Below are positions 9,331 to 17,863 of a stretch of DNA of 64,000 nucleotides, one piece after another (positions within the stretch are counted from its first letter, which is position 1; each line of letters begins with the position of its first letter). A program made the position numbers and the translations under genes. Location: the NCBI GenBank assembly GCA_014204635.1, contig JACHLS010000001.1, positions 372,001-436,000 on the forward strand. The letters run 5' to 3'. The notes under the pieces were generated by a model. The model searched no databases. It was not told where the DNA came from and saw nothing but the letters and a program-made list of their open reading frames with translations. The DNA comes from Sporosarcina luteola. GTDB lineage: Bacteria > Bacillota > Bacilli > Bacillales_A > Planococcaceae.

Positions 9331-9771
9331 ATGAATATTTATTTAATTTGTACAGGAAATACATGCCGCAGCCCGTTGGCAGAAGCGATTTTGCGATCTA
9401 AAAATGTGCCGGGAATTTCCGTGCGTTCCGCAGGGCTTCATGCGGCGGACGGCTTTCCGATTTCGATGCATTCGGAAACGCTGATCCAAGAGATGGACAT
9501 GCCATATACGGCAGAGTCGCGGGCTATATCGAAAGAAGACGTAGCATGGGCCGACCTTATATTAACGATGACAGTCAGCCATAAGCAAGGTGTGCTGCGC
9601 CGGTTTCCTGAGGCAGAAGGAAAATTGTATACATTGAAAGAGTATACAAAGCCGAGTGGGGATTTGGACATACAAGACCCGTTTGGCGGCAATTTGCTGA
9701 TGTATCGGGAGACGTTTAAGGAATTGTCGATGTATATGGACTTATTAGAGAAGAAACTGACGGAGGAGTAA
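9331..9771 (+). CDS. ywlE: Protein-arginine phosphatase
   Basis: 146-residue low-molecular-weight phosphatase fold enzyme that removes phosphate from phosphoarginine, opposing the McsB kinase. The P-loop is CTGNTCRS with nucleophile C7, and threonine at position 11 is the residue known to distinguish arginine phosphatases from tyrosine phosphatases. The general acid lies in the DIQDPFGG segment. ATG at 9331 has AGGTG at good spacing; the upstream GTG and ATG are not needed. The chemoreceptor gene starts 4 bases after its stop. Confidence 0.9.
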   Translation: MNIYLICTGNTCRSPLAEAILRSKNVPGISVRSAGLHAADGFPISMHSETLIQEMDMPYTAESRAISKEDVAWADLILTMTVSHKQGVLRRFPEAEGKLYTLKEYTKPSGDLDIQDPFGGNLLMYRETFKELSMYMDLLEKKLTEE

Positions 9772-9774
9772 GGC

Positions 9775-11070
9775 ATGAACAGACAGAAGGGGAAAAAATT
9801 CGGATTGCGGAAAAAACTCGTCCTGTTCGTCACAATATTGGCGATCGTCACGTACTCAACGAGTGCTGTGTTCATTAATTACATTGGGCCGCAGTTTTTT
9901 CCGAACATCAAGCCATTTTTGTTTAATATCATTACATATGCGTTAGGAATTATGTGGTCTGGAATTTTAGCTGCATTATTCAGCACGATCTTGACAAAGC
10001 CGCTCCAACAATTAGAGAAGGCTGCCATTCAAGTAGCAGACGGGAAAATTGGCACGGATATTGAACTGCCAAAATCGTCAGACGAAATTCGTTCTGTAGC
10101 GGAAGCGTTCCAACAATTGGTCCTGAATTTACGGGCGATTGTCGGTCAAATTGAAACGAACTTTGAAAAAACGGCTCACACCGTTGATCGATTGAAGACG
10201 GAAACGGGAGCGGCTGCCACGCAAGCCGATGCGGTCGCCACCACCATTACAGAAATTTCAGCAGGCGCGGAGTCATCTGCAGTCGCCATCCAAGAGACGG
10301 CAGAAGCAATCGAGGATGTCCGGATGCTTGCGGCTGAAGTGAGCAACCGAGCGGAAGATTCATCTGTCCGATCTGCTGAAATGCTCAAAGAATTGGAACG
10401 GACTACCGATGTATTCCGAATTCTTGTGGAAGGCATCCGGAACATGTCTGTGCAAAGTGAACAATCATTGACAACCATCCGGCAACTGGATGGAAATGCC
10501 CAAAAGATAGGCGAAATCGTCCAACTAGTCGGCAGCATCGCGGGACAAACCAATTTGCTTGCCTTGAACGCTTCCATTGAAGCAGCCCGGGCCGGAGAGC
10601 ATGGAAAGGGCTTTGCGGTCGTCGCTGAAGAAGTCCGCGTACTGGCTGACGAAAGCGCCAAATCTGTCCATATGATTGCCGAATTGGTGCAAACCATCCA
10701 GTCCGACGTCTCCAAAGTGGTCAAAGAAATCGAACAGCAAGTGAAAACTGCCGCTGCGGAAGCAAACCGGGCGAATGAAACAAGCGGCAACGTGGAATCC
10801 ATGGCAGACAAAGTAAACGGAATGGCAGCGTCCGTCGTCGAAATCACAAAACTCGTCGAAAACCAACTTGCCAACATTGAAATGACGGCTATCCAATCGC
10901 AAGAAGTGGCTGCTATCGCTGAACAAACATCGGCCGGCGCCGAAGAAGTGCAAGCCGCCACTGAGGAACAAGTCAAATCGATCGAACAAACGGATCACAT
11001 GGCCATCGAACTGAAAAAACAGTCCGAAGACCTTTACGAAGTGATCAAGCAATTTGACCTGACCCGTTAA
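9775..11070 (+). CDS. Methyl-accepting chemotaxis protein with short sensory part
   Basis: 431 residues. Two transmembrane helices near residues 14-36 and 47-75 are separated by only about ten residues, so there is almost no extracellular ligand domain. A HAMP-like linker ([19 protein letters not shown]) leads to a long coiled-coil signalling domain. The CheA/CheW-binding hairpin tip is [20 protein letters not shown]. It probably senses membrane or intracellular conditions. It follows ywlE by 4 bases, is absent from this place in Bacillus subtilis, and marks the edge of the accessory island. Confidence 0.9.
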   Translation: MNRQKGKKFGLRKKLVLFVTILAIVTYSTSAVFINYIGPQFFPNIKPFLFNIITYALGIMWSGILAALFSTILTKPLQQLEKAAIQVADGKIGTDIELPKSSDEIRSVAEAFQQLVLNLRAIVGQIETNFEKTAHTVDRLKTETGAAATQADAVATTITEISAGAESSAVAIQETAEAIEDVRMLAAEVSNRAEDSSVRSAEMLKELERTTDVFRILVEGIRNMSVQSEQSLTTIRQLDGNAQKIGEIVQLVGSIAGQTNLLALNASIEAARAGEHGKGFAVVAEEVRVLADESAKSVHMIAELVQTIQSDVSKVVKEIEQQVKTAAAEANRANETSGNVESMADKVNGMAASVVEITKLVENQLANIEMTAIQSQEVAAIAEQTSAGAEEVQAATEEQVKSIEQTDHMAIELKKQSEDLYEVIKQFDLTR

Positions 11071-11112
11071 CTATCACAACAAGCTCTTTATGGCTAAATA
11101 GATTATACTAAT

Positions 11113-11157
11113 AAGAGGATATTATGTTCGATAGACGAGCATATATCCTCTTTTCTT
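11113..11157 (+). terminator. Intrinsic terminator after the chemoreceptor gene
   Basis: AAGAGGATAT pairs with ATATCCTCTT, followed by a short T-rich tail. Confidence 0.7.
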
Positions 11158-11194
11158 ATGCGTAGTATAGCCGAAAACTTAGGAGGAATAATGG

Positions 11195-11872
11195 ATGCAG
11201 TGGTCCGAATGGTTACAAGGCGGCCCTTTTCTTGAAGTTAGTTTCTTAGTGGAATGTAAAGAAAAGAAAAAGGAAACTATACAGGATATTATATGGAATT
11301 TGTCCAAGGTCCGAAGTAGAATTGAAATCTATGACAAAAATGTTGATGAAATTGTTGACTTTTTTGATAGAGGCTATCCCTTTGACGAAGAAGACCCGCA
11401 AACAAATTACATACATTCTATACAATTGAGATTATACGTCTATTTATCAAGGAAACGAAAAGCGACATTACAAATAGAAAGGGTCTCTTCCAATGCAATC
11501 ATGGTTAATTTTTGGTTTTTTGCCTCGAGCTTTGATGCCTTAGAGTTTGACCAAATTGGAATAAAAAAAGAGGAAATAACAGGCTTTACAGATTTTCTTA
11601 AAGAGTTGTATTCCGTTTATGAGTTTAAAATCGGTGGAATTGCAATCGAACAAGATGTTCTAGAATTATTTGGGTCAGATGAAACATACCCTAACGAATG
11701 CTATCGTTACGAGAACATGTCTCCTGACCGTTTTCTTCAAAAATCATCTCATTTCATAGATATAATTTGGAATGAAAAATACAAGAAATTAAGCTGTGTT
11801 CCTTACAATTACAAAAGGCTTGATAAAGAAGGAATCCTTATTAAAATTGGTAATTTTATTGGCTATCCTTGA
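11195..11872 (+). CDS. Hypothetical protein
   Basis: 225 residues, not recognised. It is soluble, acidic and aromatic-rich (Tyr, Phe, Trp), with no signal peptide or membrane helix. AGGAGG eight bases before the ATG supports this start; an ATG four bases upstream opens a short different frame. Base composition is AT-rich compared with the preceding backbone genes, so it appears to be the first gene of the accessory island. The size and acidic character resemble immunity-type proteins of toxin systems, but no motif supports this. Confidence 0.7.
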   Translation: MQWSEWLQGGPFLEVSFLVECKEKKKETIQDIIWNLSKVRSRIEIYDKNVDEIVDFFDRGYPFDEEDPQTNYIHSIQLRLYVYLSRKRKATLQIERVSSNAIMVNFWFFASSFDALEFDQIGIKKEEITGFTDFLKELYSVYEFKIGGIAIEQDVLELFGSDETYPNECYRYENMSPDRFLQKSSHFIDIIWNEKYKKLSCVPYNYKRLDKEGILIKIGNFIGYP

Positions 11873-11890
11873 TGAACTTAAGTACTGAAC

Positions 11891-12199
11891 TTAAGTAAAA
11901 AAAGAAAGTGTTTCACAAATTAGCTCCTTGAGGTGACTTGTCTTGTCAGTAGTTCTAGGCCCATAAAGCAATAAGAGATGACCTTTTCGGTTCATCTTTT
12001 TTACGTGGCAAGTCGCGATTCTAAAAAGGATTTTAATAAACTGGCTGAAAGTCCTAAAACTCCCGTGGCTTGGATCAATCCTTGAGCGACCAGGAAGCTG
12101 GTTGTCTTTTTTGTTTGTAGATACAAACTGAAGAAATATTAGCGCGCTTCTTCTTACGATCTCTACCTTCTCGAAAAGTAAGGCTAAAGAATCTCGCAA
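11891..12199 (-). pseudogene. Possible decayed transposase C-terminus
   Basis: A minus-strand frame of ~100 codons ends with a basic tract and a segment reading RKGHLLLLYGPRTTDKTSHLKEL. It resembles the C-terminal tail of an insertion-sequence transposase as I recall it, but I cannot name the family. There is no plausible start or Shine-Dalgarno, and the rest of the element is missing. Together with 12200-12700 it looks like a mobile-element scar. Confidence 0.3.
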
Positions 12200-12655
12200 C
12201 TCTCCTTAGGCTTTTGAACGATATCTAGTGTGTGACGGACCCAAGGAAAACTCTTGTGAAAGGATCAATGTGTATTAAAAACACTAATGTGTATATAGAG
12301 CGACTGCCCAGTATACGGGTGAGGGCCAAATTCCAACGCATTTGTAGAAGAGGGGAATTTACCCGCCAGGAAACATTTTTAAGAGTGAGAAGGTAAAAGG
12401 AGATAATTTTAGATGAACTAATATTGGCATGCAGAATTAGAAAATGACTTTCCAGGATTAAGATTAAGAAAGGAGATCGATTGTATAAAAACAGACAAGG
12501 TAATTGCTTACTTGGTGATATTGGTACCAGTAGTGCACGGCATGTAACCTAAAATGTTGTCGGCATTTGGGACTTACCTAAAGGAAGTACATCCAGGGCA
12601 CTTGGTTTTTGTAATGTTGTTAATAATAATTATTCAACAGTTCAAGATTTACACT
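12200..12655 (+). other. Decayed coding remnant with a short ORF
   Basis: No intact gene. A TTG at 12481 follows AAAGGAGATCGA and opens a frame of 23 codons. After a stop the same frame continues for ~30 more codons (NVVGIWDLPKGSTSRALGF) up to a strong terminator. This suggests a small gene broken by a nonsense mutation, or a short peptide gene. I do not recognise it. Confidence 0.3.
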
Positions 12656-12698
12656 CTATAAAAAGAAGGCAATTAAGCCTTCTTTTTATAGTGAACGC
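12656..12698. terminator. Intrinsic terminator in the accessory island
   Basis: Perfect 15-bp inverted repeat (12656-12670 and 12677-12691) with loop AATTAA and A/T tracts on both sides, so it could act in both directions. It lies between the decayed remnant and the 3' end of the sigma-like gene on the minus strand. Confidence 0.8.
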
Positions 12699-12754
12699 TA
12701 GTCCGATAGGGGGGAGAAGAGGGTGGGATTTTTGAGATTTATCAGTATTCATAT

Positions 12755-13324
12755 TTAAAGAAATTCTTTTAGCTTTTGTAAAGCCACTTTATGATTATAT
12801 GAAATCGTTTGTGGAGATTCATTTAGAACTTTTGAAATCTCTTTGTTAGATAGATTATAAACATATGCCAAATCTAGTATCTTTTCTTGTTTTTTAGTTA
12901 ATTTTTTCAATCCTTCAAACAATCTCTTGTTAGTTAAGTGATCTCTTAATCTAGGTTGTTTTTGATTAAAGTAATTAAATGTTAAATCAGCCTTAGAACT
13001 AATTAAGTCATTATAGCTTTTAATATTAGTATCTTCTCTATTTGAATTGTGGTCTATGAGCAATTGTCTCTTACTTCTTAAAGAGATCCTTTTGTCAAAA
13101 TCGATAGCATAAAAGTGAATTAACTTACTAATATATGACTTAATTCTTGCATTTTGGTAATGAACTTTAAAAGCTTTATCCAATTTTCTTTTATTTTCTT
13201 TTGATGGATTTTCAATATAGTTATTAAAAATTTCTCTGTTTTTATTCTGATTTAAAAAAACTTGAACAATAGGTTCGCTTAACTTAGCACGATGATTTTT
13301 TAAGAAAACTGCCATGTTGTTCAT
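12755..13324 (-). CDS. SigO-like RNA polymerase sigma factor
   Basis: 189 residues. The C-terminal ~50 residues form a sigma region 4 helix-turn-helix (LTKKQEKILDLAYVYNLSNKEISKVL). The middle segment with IDFDKR matches what I recall of Bacillus subtilis SigO (YvrI), a small sigma factor that lacks a full region 2 and needs the partner RsoA. No region 2 is visible here either. The start is ATG at 13324 with AAAGGAGG; the frame upstream encodes only a Phe/Lys-rich shadow. It is divergent from the subtilisin gene (136 bases between starts). An RsoA-like gene lies 3 kb away. Confidence 0.75.
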   Translation of the reverse strand: MNNMAVFLKNHRAKLSEPIVQVFLNQNKNREIFNNYIENPSKENKRKLDKAFKVHYQNARIKSYISKLIHFYAIDFDKRISLRSKRQLLIDHNSNREDTNIKSYNDLISSKADLTFNYFNQKQPRLRDHLTNKRLFEGLKKLTKKQEKILDLAYVYNLSNKEISKVLNESPQTISYNHKVALQKLKEFL

Positions 13325-13460
13325 TAAAAAACCTCCTTTATATTTAAAAAGAGAGAAAAAATGTAGAAAAATCAAAAAAATAATGAAATTATTTTGTTTT
13401 TTAAAAAAATAGCAACTACTTCTCTTTCTATATGACAAACTGAAAGAGGAGGAAAAGCCA

Positions 13461-14384
13461 ATGTCGAAAAGACTTAAACTTAAAAACTATAACATTCATA
13501 AGATATTTAATCATGATTATGTCGAAAGTAATCAATACGGACTGGATATGATAAAAGCTAAAGAGGTTTGGGACATATCTGAAAAAGGTAGAGGGGTTGT
13601 CATTGCAGTGATTGATTCAGGTTGTGATATTAAGCATCCAGCTCTTAAAGATAAAATTATTGATTATAAGAATCTTACTGACGAAAATAAAGGGATACCA
13701 GATGACGTCACAGATTATCTAGGCCACGGAACACATGTAGCAGGTATTATTGCAGCTGGTAATAAAGGTGAAGAAACTGGGGTTGCTCCAAATAGCAAAT
13801 TATTAATTATTAAAGCGATAGACCAAGACTCCAGTGCATCATACGAGACAATTATTGCAGCTATTGAAATCGCTATAAATTGGAGAGGACCAAATAATGA
13901 AAAGACATCTATAATAAATATGTCTGTTGGGGGTAAAGTCCATAGCGAATTACTATTTCGCGCAATTAAAAAGGCTGTAGAAAAAGGGATAACCGTTGTT
14001 GTTGCGGCAGGGAATGAAGGTGATGGAAGAGCAGAGACTTACGAGTATTCATTTCCCGGGTTTTATAAGAATGTAATCCAAATTTCCTCTGCTAATAAAT
14101 CGGGTAATGTTTCGGAGTTTTCTAATTCTAATTTGAATATCGACTTTATAGCTCCAGGAGAAAATATTCTTTCAACCCATATAGATGGACAATACGCTAG
14201 CTTATCCGGAACCTCTATGGCCGCTCCACATGCATCAGGAGCAATTGCTTTAATTATAAACATCTTAAAAAAACAGGGTAAAGCAGTCGATCAATGTAGT
14301 ATTTATGATTATTTATTATCCACAACGAAAGATTTGGGTTATAGTTACAGCCAACAAGGAAATGGTCTAATTCAATTAAAATAG
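13461..14384 (+). CDS. S8 subtilisin-family serine protease, intracellular type
   Basis: 307 residues with no signal peptide. The catalytic triad is complete: Asp52 (AVIDSGCD), His89 (GHGTHVAG), Ser252 (GTSMAAPH), with oxyanion Asn185 (AAGNEG). The N-terminus (QYGLDMIKAKEVWD) resembles the start of intracellular serine proteases (IspA type), which act in the cytoplasm. The Shine-Dalgarno is AAAGAGGAGGAAA. It is divergent from the SigO-like gene and AT-rich like the island. It may process island-encoded proteins, such as the phospholipase-like protein, but this is an inference. Confidence 0.88.
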   Translation: MSKRLKLKNYNIHKIFNHDYVESNQYGLDMIKAKEVWDISEKGRGVVIAVIDSGCDIKHPALKDKIIDYKNLTDENKGIPDDVTDYLGHGTHVAGIIAAGNKGEETGVAPNSKLLIIKAIDQDSSASYETIIAAIEIAINWRGPNNEKTSIINMSVGGKVHSELLFRAIKKAVEKGITVVVAAGNEGDGRAETYEYSFPGFYKNVIQISSANKSGNVSEFSNSNLNIDFIAPGENILSTHIDGQYASLSGTSMAAPHASGAIALIINILKKQGKAVDQCSIYDYLLSTTKDLGYSYSQQGNGLIQLK

Positions 14385-14452
14385 ATAAAAAATTTGATTT
14401 TTCTTTAAGAAATATCTCTTTATAAGAGTAATTGAGAAAAAGGAGAATTAAA

Positions 14453-14656
14453 ATGAATAAAATTGAAATACATTTTTATGTTGCTGAAACTATACGAAAA
14501 GAACTTATATATGCATCTAGAAATTTAGTTGAAGCTAGTTCAGATATAGAAAAAGATTTTTATCATGATTTGTGTTTATTTCTTTCAATGAAATTAAATA
14601 AATTGCATGTAGAAATGAATAAAGAATTTGGAATCTCCTGCTGTTCAAGATGTTAA
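14453..14656 (+). CDS. Small hypothetical protein with C-terminal Cys cluster
   Basis: 67 residues, mostly helical, ending in CCSRC. AAAAAGGAGA precedes the ATG at 14453; the frame extends to 14432 but without a better start. Not recognised. It lies between the subtilisin gene and the tRNA-Cys, in the same orientation, and may be co-transcribed with the protease (68-base gap). Confidence 0.6.
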   Translation: MNKIEIHFYVAETIRKELIYASRNLVEASSDIEKDFYHDLCLFLSMKLNKLHVEMNKEFGISCCSRC

Positions 14657-14673
14657 ATGCTAAAAGTTCCTAT

Positions 14674-14744
14674 GGTGGTATAGCCAAGCGGCAAGGCAAA
14701 GGTCTGCAAAACCTCTATCCTCGGTTCGAACCCGAGTACCACCT
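14674..14744 (+). tRNA. tRNA-Cys (anticodon GCA)
   Basis: Cloverleaf: acceptor GGTGGTA/TACCACC, D stem GCC/GGC, anticodon loop CTGCAAA, T arm CTCGG TTCGAAC CCGAG, discriminator T. CCA is not encoded. The first pair of the anticodon stem appears as A-C, where I recall G-T in Bacillus, so this is a slightly divergent copy. It stands alone inside the accessory island, among genes for Cys-rich proteins. It could be a cargo tRNA or an integration site. Confidence 0.9.
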
Positions 14745-14751
14745 TATATTT

Positions 14752-14791
14752 AAAAATAGCAGAAAGTCATATTATGACTTTCTGCTATTTT
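14752..14791. terminator. Bidirectional terminator between tRNA-Cys and the minus-strand membrane gene
   Basis: A long inverted repeat AAAATAGCAGAAAGTCAT/ATGACTTTCTGCTATTTT with A/T tracts on both flanks. It serves the tRNA on the plus strand and the membrane protein gene on the minus strand. Confidence 0.85.
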
Positions 14792-14799
14792 AATAAATA

Positions 14800-15138
14800 T
14801 TATGGAGCTCCAGGTATGATTCTTAGAGCAATAAAAATTGATTCTACAATAATCATTAAGAATATAAACCATAATAATACAAGTAAAATCCATAAGTGAG
14901 TTTTCTTAACGTTCTTAATTAATAAAGGGATTAAAGCTATCGTACCTATGAGTGGAATTATTATATAAAAGTTTAACCTGTTATAAGTAGCTCTTATGTC
15001 AGAGTTATAAAACTCGTTAAAACCAAAGAGTCCTAATAGCCAAGGGATCGTATCAAAAATACTTACAACCAAAATACAAAACAAAACTACAGCGAGAAGA
15101 ATCTTTTGCATGATTGGATTTTTGAAAATTTTAAACAC
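14800..15138 (-). CDS. Small membrane protein
   Basis: 112 residues with three predicted transmembrane helices (about 12-37, 54-73, 82-105). AAAGGAGAGTG precedes the ATG. Family not recognised. It is divergent from the phospholipase-like gene with a ~115-base AT-rich gap. Its placement beside a possible membrane-active protein makes an immunity role conceivable, but nothing in the sequence proves it. Confidence 0.65.
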   Translation of the reverse strand: MFKIFKNPIMQKILLAVVLFCILVVSIFDTIPWLLGLFGFNEFYNSDIRATYNRLNFYIIIPLIGTIALIPLLIKNVKKTHLWILLVLLWFIFLMIIVESIFIALRIIPGAP

Positions 15139-15253
15139 TCTCCTTTATAAATTTTGAATTTTAATTATATCATTTTTTGATTAATCATGGAAGTAATTCT
15201 CTTTATTAGATACACAGACAAAAACTGTGAATAATTTATAAAGGAGTTTTAAA

Positions 15254-15862
15254 ATGAAGGACATTTCCAATCAAGAAAGTTTAGTCTTAGAATTGTTCCA
15301 AGAAAATTTTTTGGAGCGGCTTGAGGAAAAGAAACCCGGAGTAAAGAAGGAATTAATTTTACGGGAAGCAGATGTTTTTGAAGAAGAGGGTTCGGTCTTG
15401 AAATCGGTTGTATTGGCGACTGAAGACGACAAGCAGGTAGTAACATATTTTAATATTGAAGAAGTAGATGCAAAACCAAAGAAAATGGTGCTCTACGCCG
15501 ATAAAAGCGGTCCCGAAAATGAAGTGTATATTTTAACAGAAGACAGAGTTATCCCTCTTGATATTGATGAAAACAAGGTTACAACCTCTGCATCTTTCTG
15601 TTTAGCTGGTGGATATAAACATTGTGGACCAGATTGTGGAGACAACGGTTCGAAAGGCGGAGGAACTCCGATTAATAGTTTAGACCTATGTTGCCGTACA
15701 CATGATCGTTGCTATGCAAACTTTGGAATGTATGATTGTGAATGTGATAAACGAGTGGTTGCATGTGCAATGGCACAGATCGCATTAGGTAATAATGTGA
15801 TTGCAGCAACAACAGTTGTAGGATGGTTTTCAACTGGTGGACAAGTAATTTGTAACAACTAA
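15254..15862 (+). CDS. Phospholipase A2-like Cys-rich protein with N-terminal extension
   Basis: 202 residues. Residues 1-112 are acidic, Cys-free and lack a signal peptide. Residues 113-202 hold ten cysteines and the secreted phospholipase A2 signature: calcium-loop-like YKHCGPDCGDNGSKGGG and catalytic CCRTHDRC with His150 and Asp151, then CECDKRV. In the PLA2 family these hydrolyse the sn-2 ester of phospholipids. A hydrophobic C-terminal stretch (180-199) ends in a Cys. The layout looks like a propeptide plus a disulfide-rich effector. The Shine-Dalgarno is AAGGAG. The export route is unknown. Confidence 0.75.
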   Translation: MKDISNQESLVLELFQENFLERLEEKKPGVKKELILREADVFEEEGSVLKSVVLATEDDKQVVTYFNIEEVDAKPKKMVLYADKSGPENEVYILTEDRVIPLDIDENKVTTSASFCLAGGYKHCGPDCGDNGSKGGGTPINSLDLCCRTHDRCYANFGMYDCECDKRVVACAMAQIALGNNVIAATTVVGWFSTGGQVICNN

Positions 15863-15894
15863 TATTTACTTTCAAATAGATAGGAGGAGATTAA

Positions 15895-16059
15895 ATGACA
15901 AACAGTCAAAATGAAGATAAAATTCATCCACAATGGGAGTTTTACTACTGTATAAAAGATCGTTCCTGTTGTAAGAACAATAAGGATTGCAGTATGAAAG
16001 TTACCATTCGCGATGATAAAGAGTTCAGAGAATGTTATTATCCTTGTCCACTATTCTAA
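15895..16059 (+). CDS. 54-residue Cys-rich peptide
   Basis: A short gene with a strong Shine-Dalgarno (TAGGAGGAGA) 5 bases before the ATG. The product has eight cysteines in 54 residues, including CIKDRSCCKNNKDC and ECYYPCPLF, and no signal peptide. It begins 32 bases after the phospholipase-like gene and ends at a perfect terminator, so the two probably form an operon. Not recognised; the cysteines could bind metal or form disulfides. Confidence 0.7.
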   Translation: MTNSQNEDKIHPQWEFYYCIKDRSCCKNNKDCSMKVTIRDDKEFRECYYPCPLF

Positions 16060-16090
16060 AAATAGAACCCCATTTTGGGGTTCTATTTTT
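16058..16090 (+). terminator. Intrinsic terminator of the phospholipase/Cys-rich peptide operon
   Basis: Perfect 14-bp stem (16058-16071 with 16077-16090), loop ATTTT, ending in TTTTT. Confidence 0.9.
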
Positions 16091-16258
16091 ATTCAATCTA
16101 CCTCTGTGAATATTAATATCACATTTCGAGAAGCAGACAGCCACACTACATTTAGAATTTACGAACAAGTAGAAGCTAGTTAAAACGTCAACAAGATTCC
16201 TGGTTAGATGCATCCAAATTTAGACCTGAATCTACTTATTATTTTATAAATTTGTAAT

Positions 16259-16287
16259 CGTTTACATTAATGTTGAATTATGTTATT
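16259..16287 (+). promoter_or_regulatory. Promoter-like pair before the RsoA-like gene
   Basis: TTTACA and TATTAT are separated by 17 bases in an AT-rich stretch about 50-80 bases upstream of the start at 16338. Positions are approximate. Confidence 0.4.
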
Positions 16288-16337
16288 ATATTAGAAACAT
16301 ATGTTCTATAAATTAAAATAAACCAAGGAGTGACATT

Positions 16338-16541
16338 ATGTGTACAACTAATGTTAATAATGAATTGTGTTTAGAGGAAATTATTAGAGAATTTACTCCG
16401 AAGATAAAAAAAAGCTTATCAAATACCTCATGGCAGGAAAGAGAGGACCTAGAACAGGAAATAATAATTAAAATATATAATAAATATAAATTACTCGAGA
16501 ACTCTCCTGTACCAGGTTTTTTTGAATTTTTATCTCAGTAA
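16338..16541 (+). CDS. RsoA-like sigma region 2 protein (SigO partner)
   Basis: 67 residues. The segment with TPKIKKSLSNTSWQEREDLEQEIIIKIYNK resembles the start of sigma-70 region 2 (EREDLEQE motif), as in Bacillus subtilis RsoA, which supplies the core-binding part missing from SigO. AAGGAGTG precedes the ATG. It ends early (PVPGFFEFLSQ), a little shorter than the ~79-residue RsoA as I recall it. With the SigO-like gene at 12755-13324 it would make a split sigma factor, here flanking the island cargo. Confidence 0.65.
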   Translation: MCTTNVNNELCLEEIIREFTPKIKKSLSNTSWQEREDLEQEIIIKIYNKYKLLENSPVPGFFEFLSQ

Positions 16542-17410
16542 TCTAAATGACTAAATCAACACATCCTTAGGCTAAAGCCCGATACAAATAGTTTTAGTTT
16601 TTATCCTGTGGATGTCCCGCAGATTTTTCGTGTCCCGTATACAGATAAAAGTACCAGAAAAAAATCCTGGTACTTTCAGACTGTAGACAAACTCCGTATA
16701 TTTTGGAGTTTGCCTGCAGTCTTTTTATTTGTCACATATACCACATTTTATGCTTTACAGATATACACCCACTGGACATTGTATCCCCTATAAAGCTATT
16801 AATTGACACGCTATAGTTATTTTGAAATTTAGACATTTTGACATAATAGGAACACGAAAGCGACAACAGAGTTGCGCATTGTAATATATAAACAAGTAGG
16901 GTGAACGGTTATGTGCGAGCAGCCAATTTTTTTAGAGGCAGAACCATGGCAGACAAACTGGCAACCAATGTCGGTAAAAAGGAGTTAGAATTAATATTTA
17001 AAGATAGTAGTAATATGCACTGGTGCACAGGACGAAAATCTAAGGCGACTGATTAAAAATTTGGTCATCGAAATCTATAAATACCAAGCCAAAATCGAGG
17101 AGGGAAATATTAGATAGAAGAAATCCAAAGGAATAGCGGTCCGAACAGCTCATATAATTCTAAGAGCGCACATATCCCCGTTCTAATAGCTAGTATCATT
17201 TAAAAAGCACATTAATGTCCAAGCAATCAGCGTGAGAATTCCAAATAAATCCTTCACCCGCTATCCTCCTCCATCAAAATAGAAAATCCCTTTCATTTGC
17301 AACCCCTGCACGTCATTTTGTTCCGCTTCCGAAATAAAACGCCGAGACTGTGTTTTTTTGTTGAACAGTGATAGAATAAGTTGTGAGTAAATTACGAAAA
17401 GAGGATCGCT
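16542..17410 (+). other. Gene-poor end of the accessory island
   Basis: No convincing gene. Two hairpins with T tracts occur: AAGTACCAG/CTGGTACTT (about 16648-16675) and GACTGTAGACAAACTCC/GGAGTTTGCCTGCAGTC followed by TTTTTATTT (about 16679-16727). An ATG at 16911 opens a 25-codon frame, and a 30-codon open stretch around 17030-17118 (LRRLIKNLVIEIYKYQAKIE) has no start; both look like scraps of lost genes. Confidence 0.5.
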
Positions 17411-17851
17411 ATGAAAATTGCTATCTCTTCAGACCATGGCGGCAATCGGCTACGCCAGGAAATTATGCAGTTATTGACTGAAATGAATGTGGAATATGTT
17501 GATTATGGACCGGATTCCGATGCATCGGTAGATTATCCGGATTATGCATCGCCAGTAGCGAATGGTGTGGCAAGCGGGGAATTTGACCGGGGCATTCTCA
17601 TTTGCGGAACGGGCATCGGCATGTCTATTGCGGCAAATAAAGTGAAGGGCATCCGCTGTGCTTTAGTGCATGACGTGTTCAGTGCGAAAGCGACGCGGGA
17701 GCATAATGATTCCAATATATTGGCGATGGGGGAACGTGTTATCGGACCAGGTTTGGCAAGAGAAATCGTGGCAACTTGGCTGGAAACCCCATTCGAAGGT
17801 GGACGTCATGAACGACGGATTGCCAAGCTTGCAGAATTAGAAGACAAATAA
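17411..17851 (+). CDS. rpiB: Ribose 5-phosphate isomerase B
   Basis: 146-residue RpiB/LacAB-family sugar-phosphate isomerase interconverting ribose 5-phosphate and ribulose 5-phosphate. Motifs: AISSDHGG at the N-terminus, catalytic-Cys segment GILICGTGIGMSIAANK, and the HNDSNILAMGERVIG segment. It corresponds to ywlF of Bacillus subtilis and resumes the backbone order after the island. The Shine-Dalgarno is AAGAGGAT. It is 12 bases from the next gene. Confidence 0.95.
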   Translation: MKIAISSDHGGNRLRQEIMQLLTEMNVEYVDYGPDSDASVDYPDYASPVANGVASGEFDRGILICGTGIGMSIAANKVKGIRCALVHDVFSAKATREHNDSNILAMGERVIGPGLAREIVATWLETPFEGGRHERRIAKLAELEDK

Positions 17852-17863
17852 GGCGGTGGAACG

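Noticed and set aside
16602-16793. 61-codon plus-strand open frame
   Set aside because: It runs through two terminator hairpins and lacks a ribosome-binding site.
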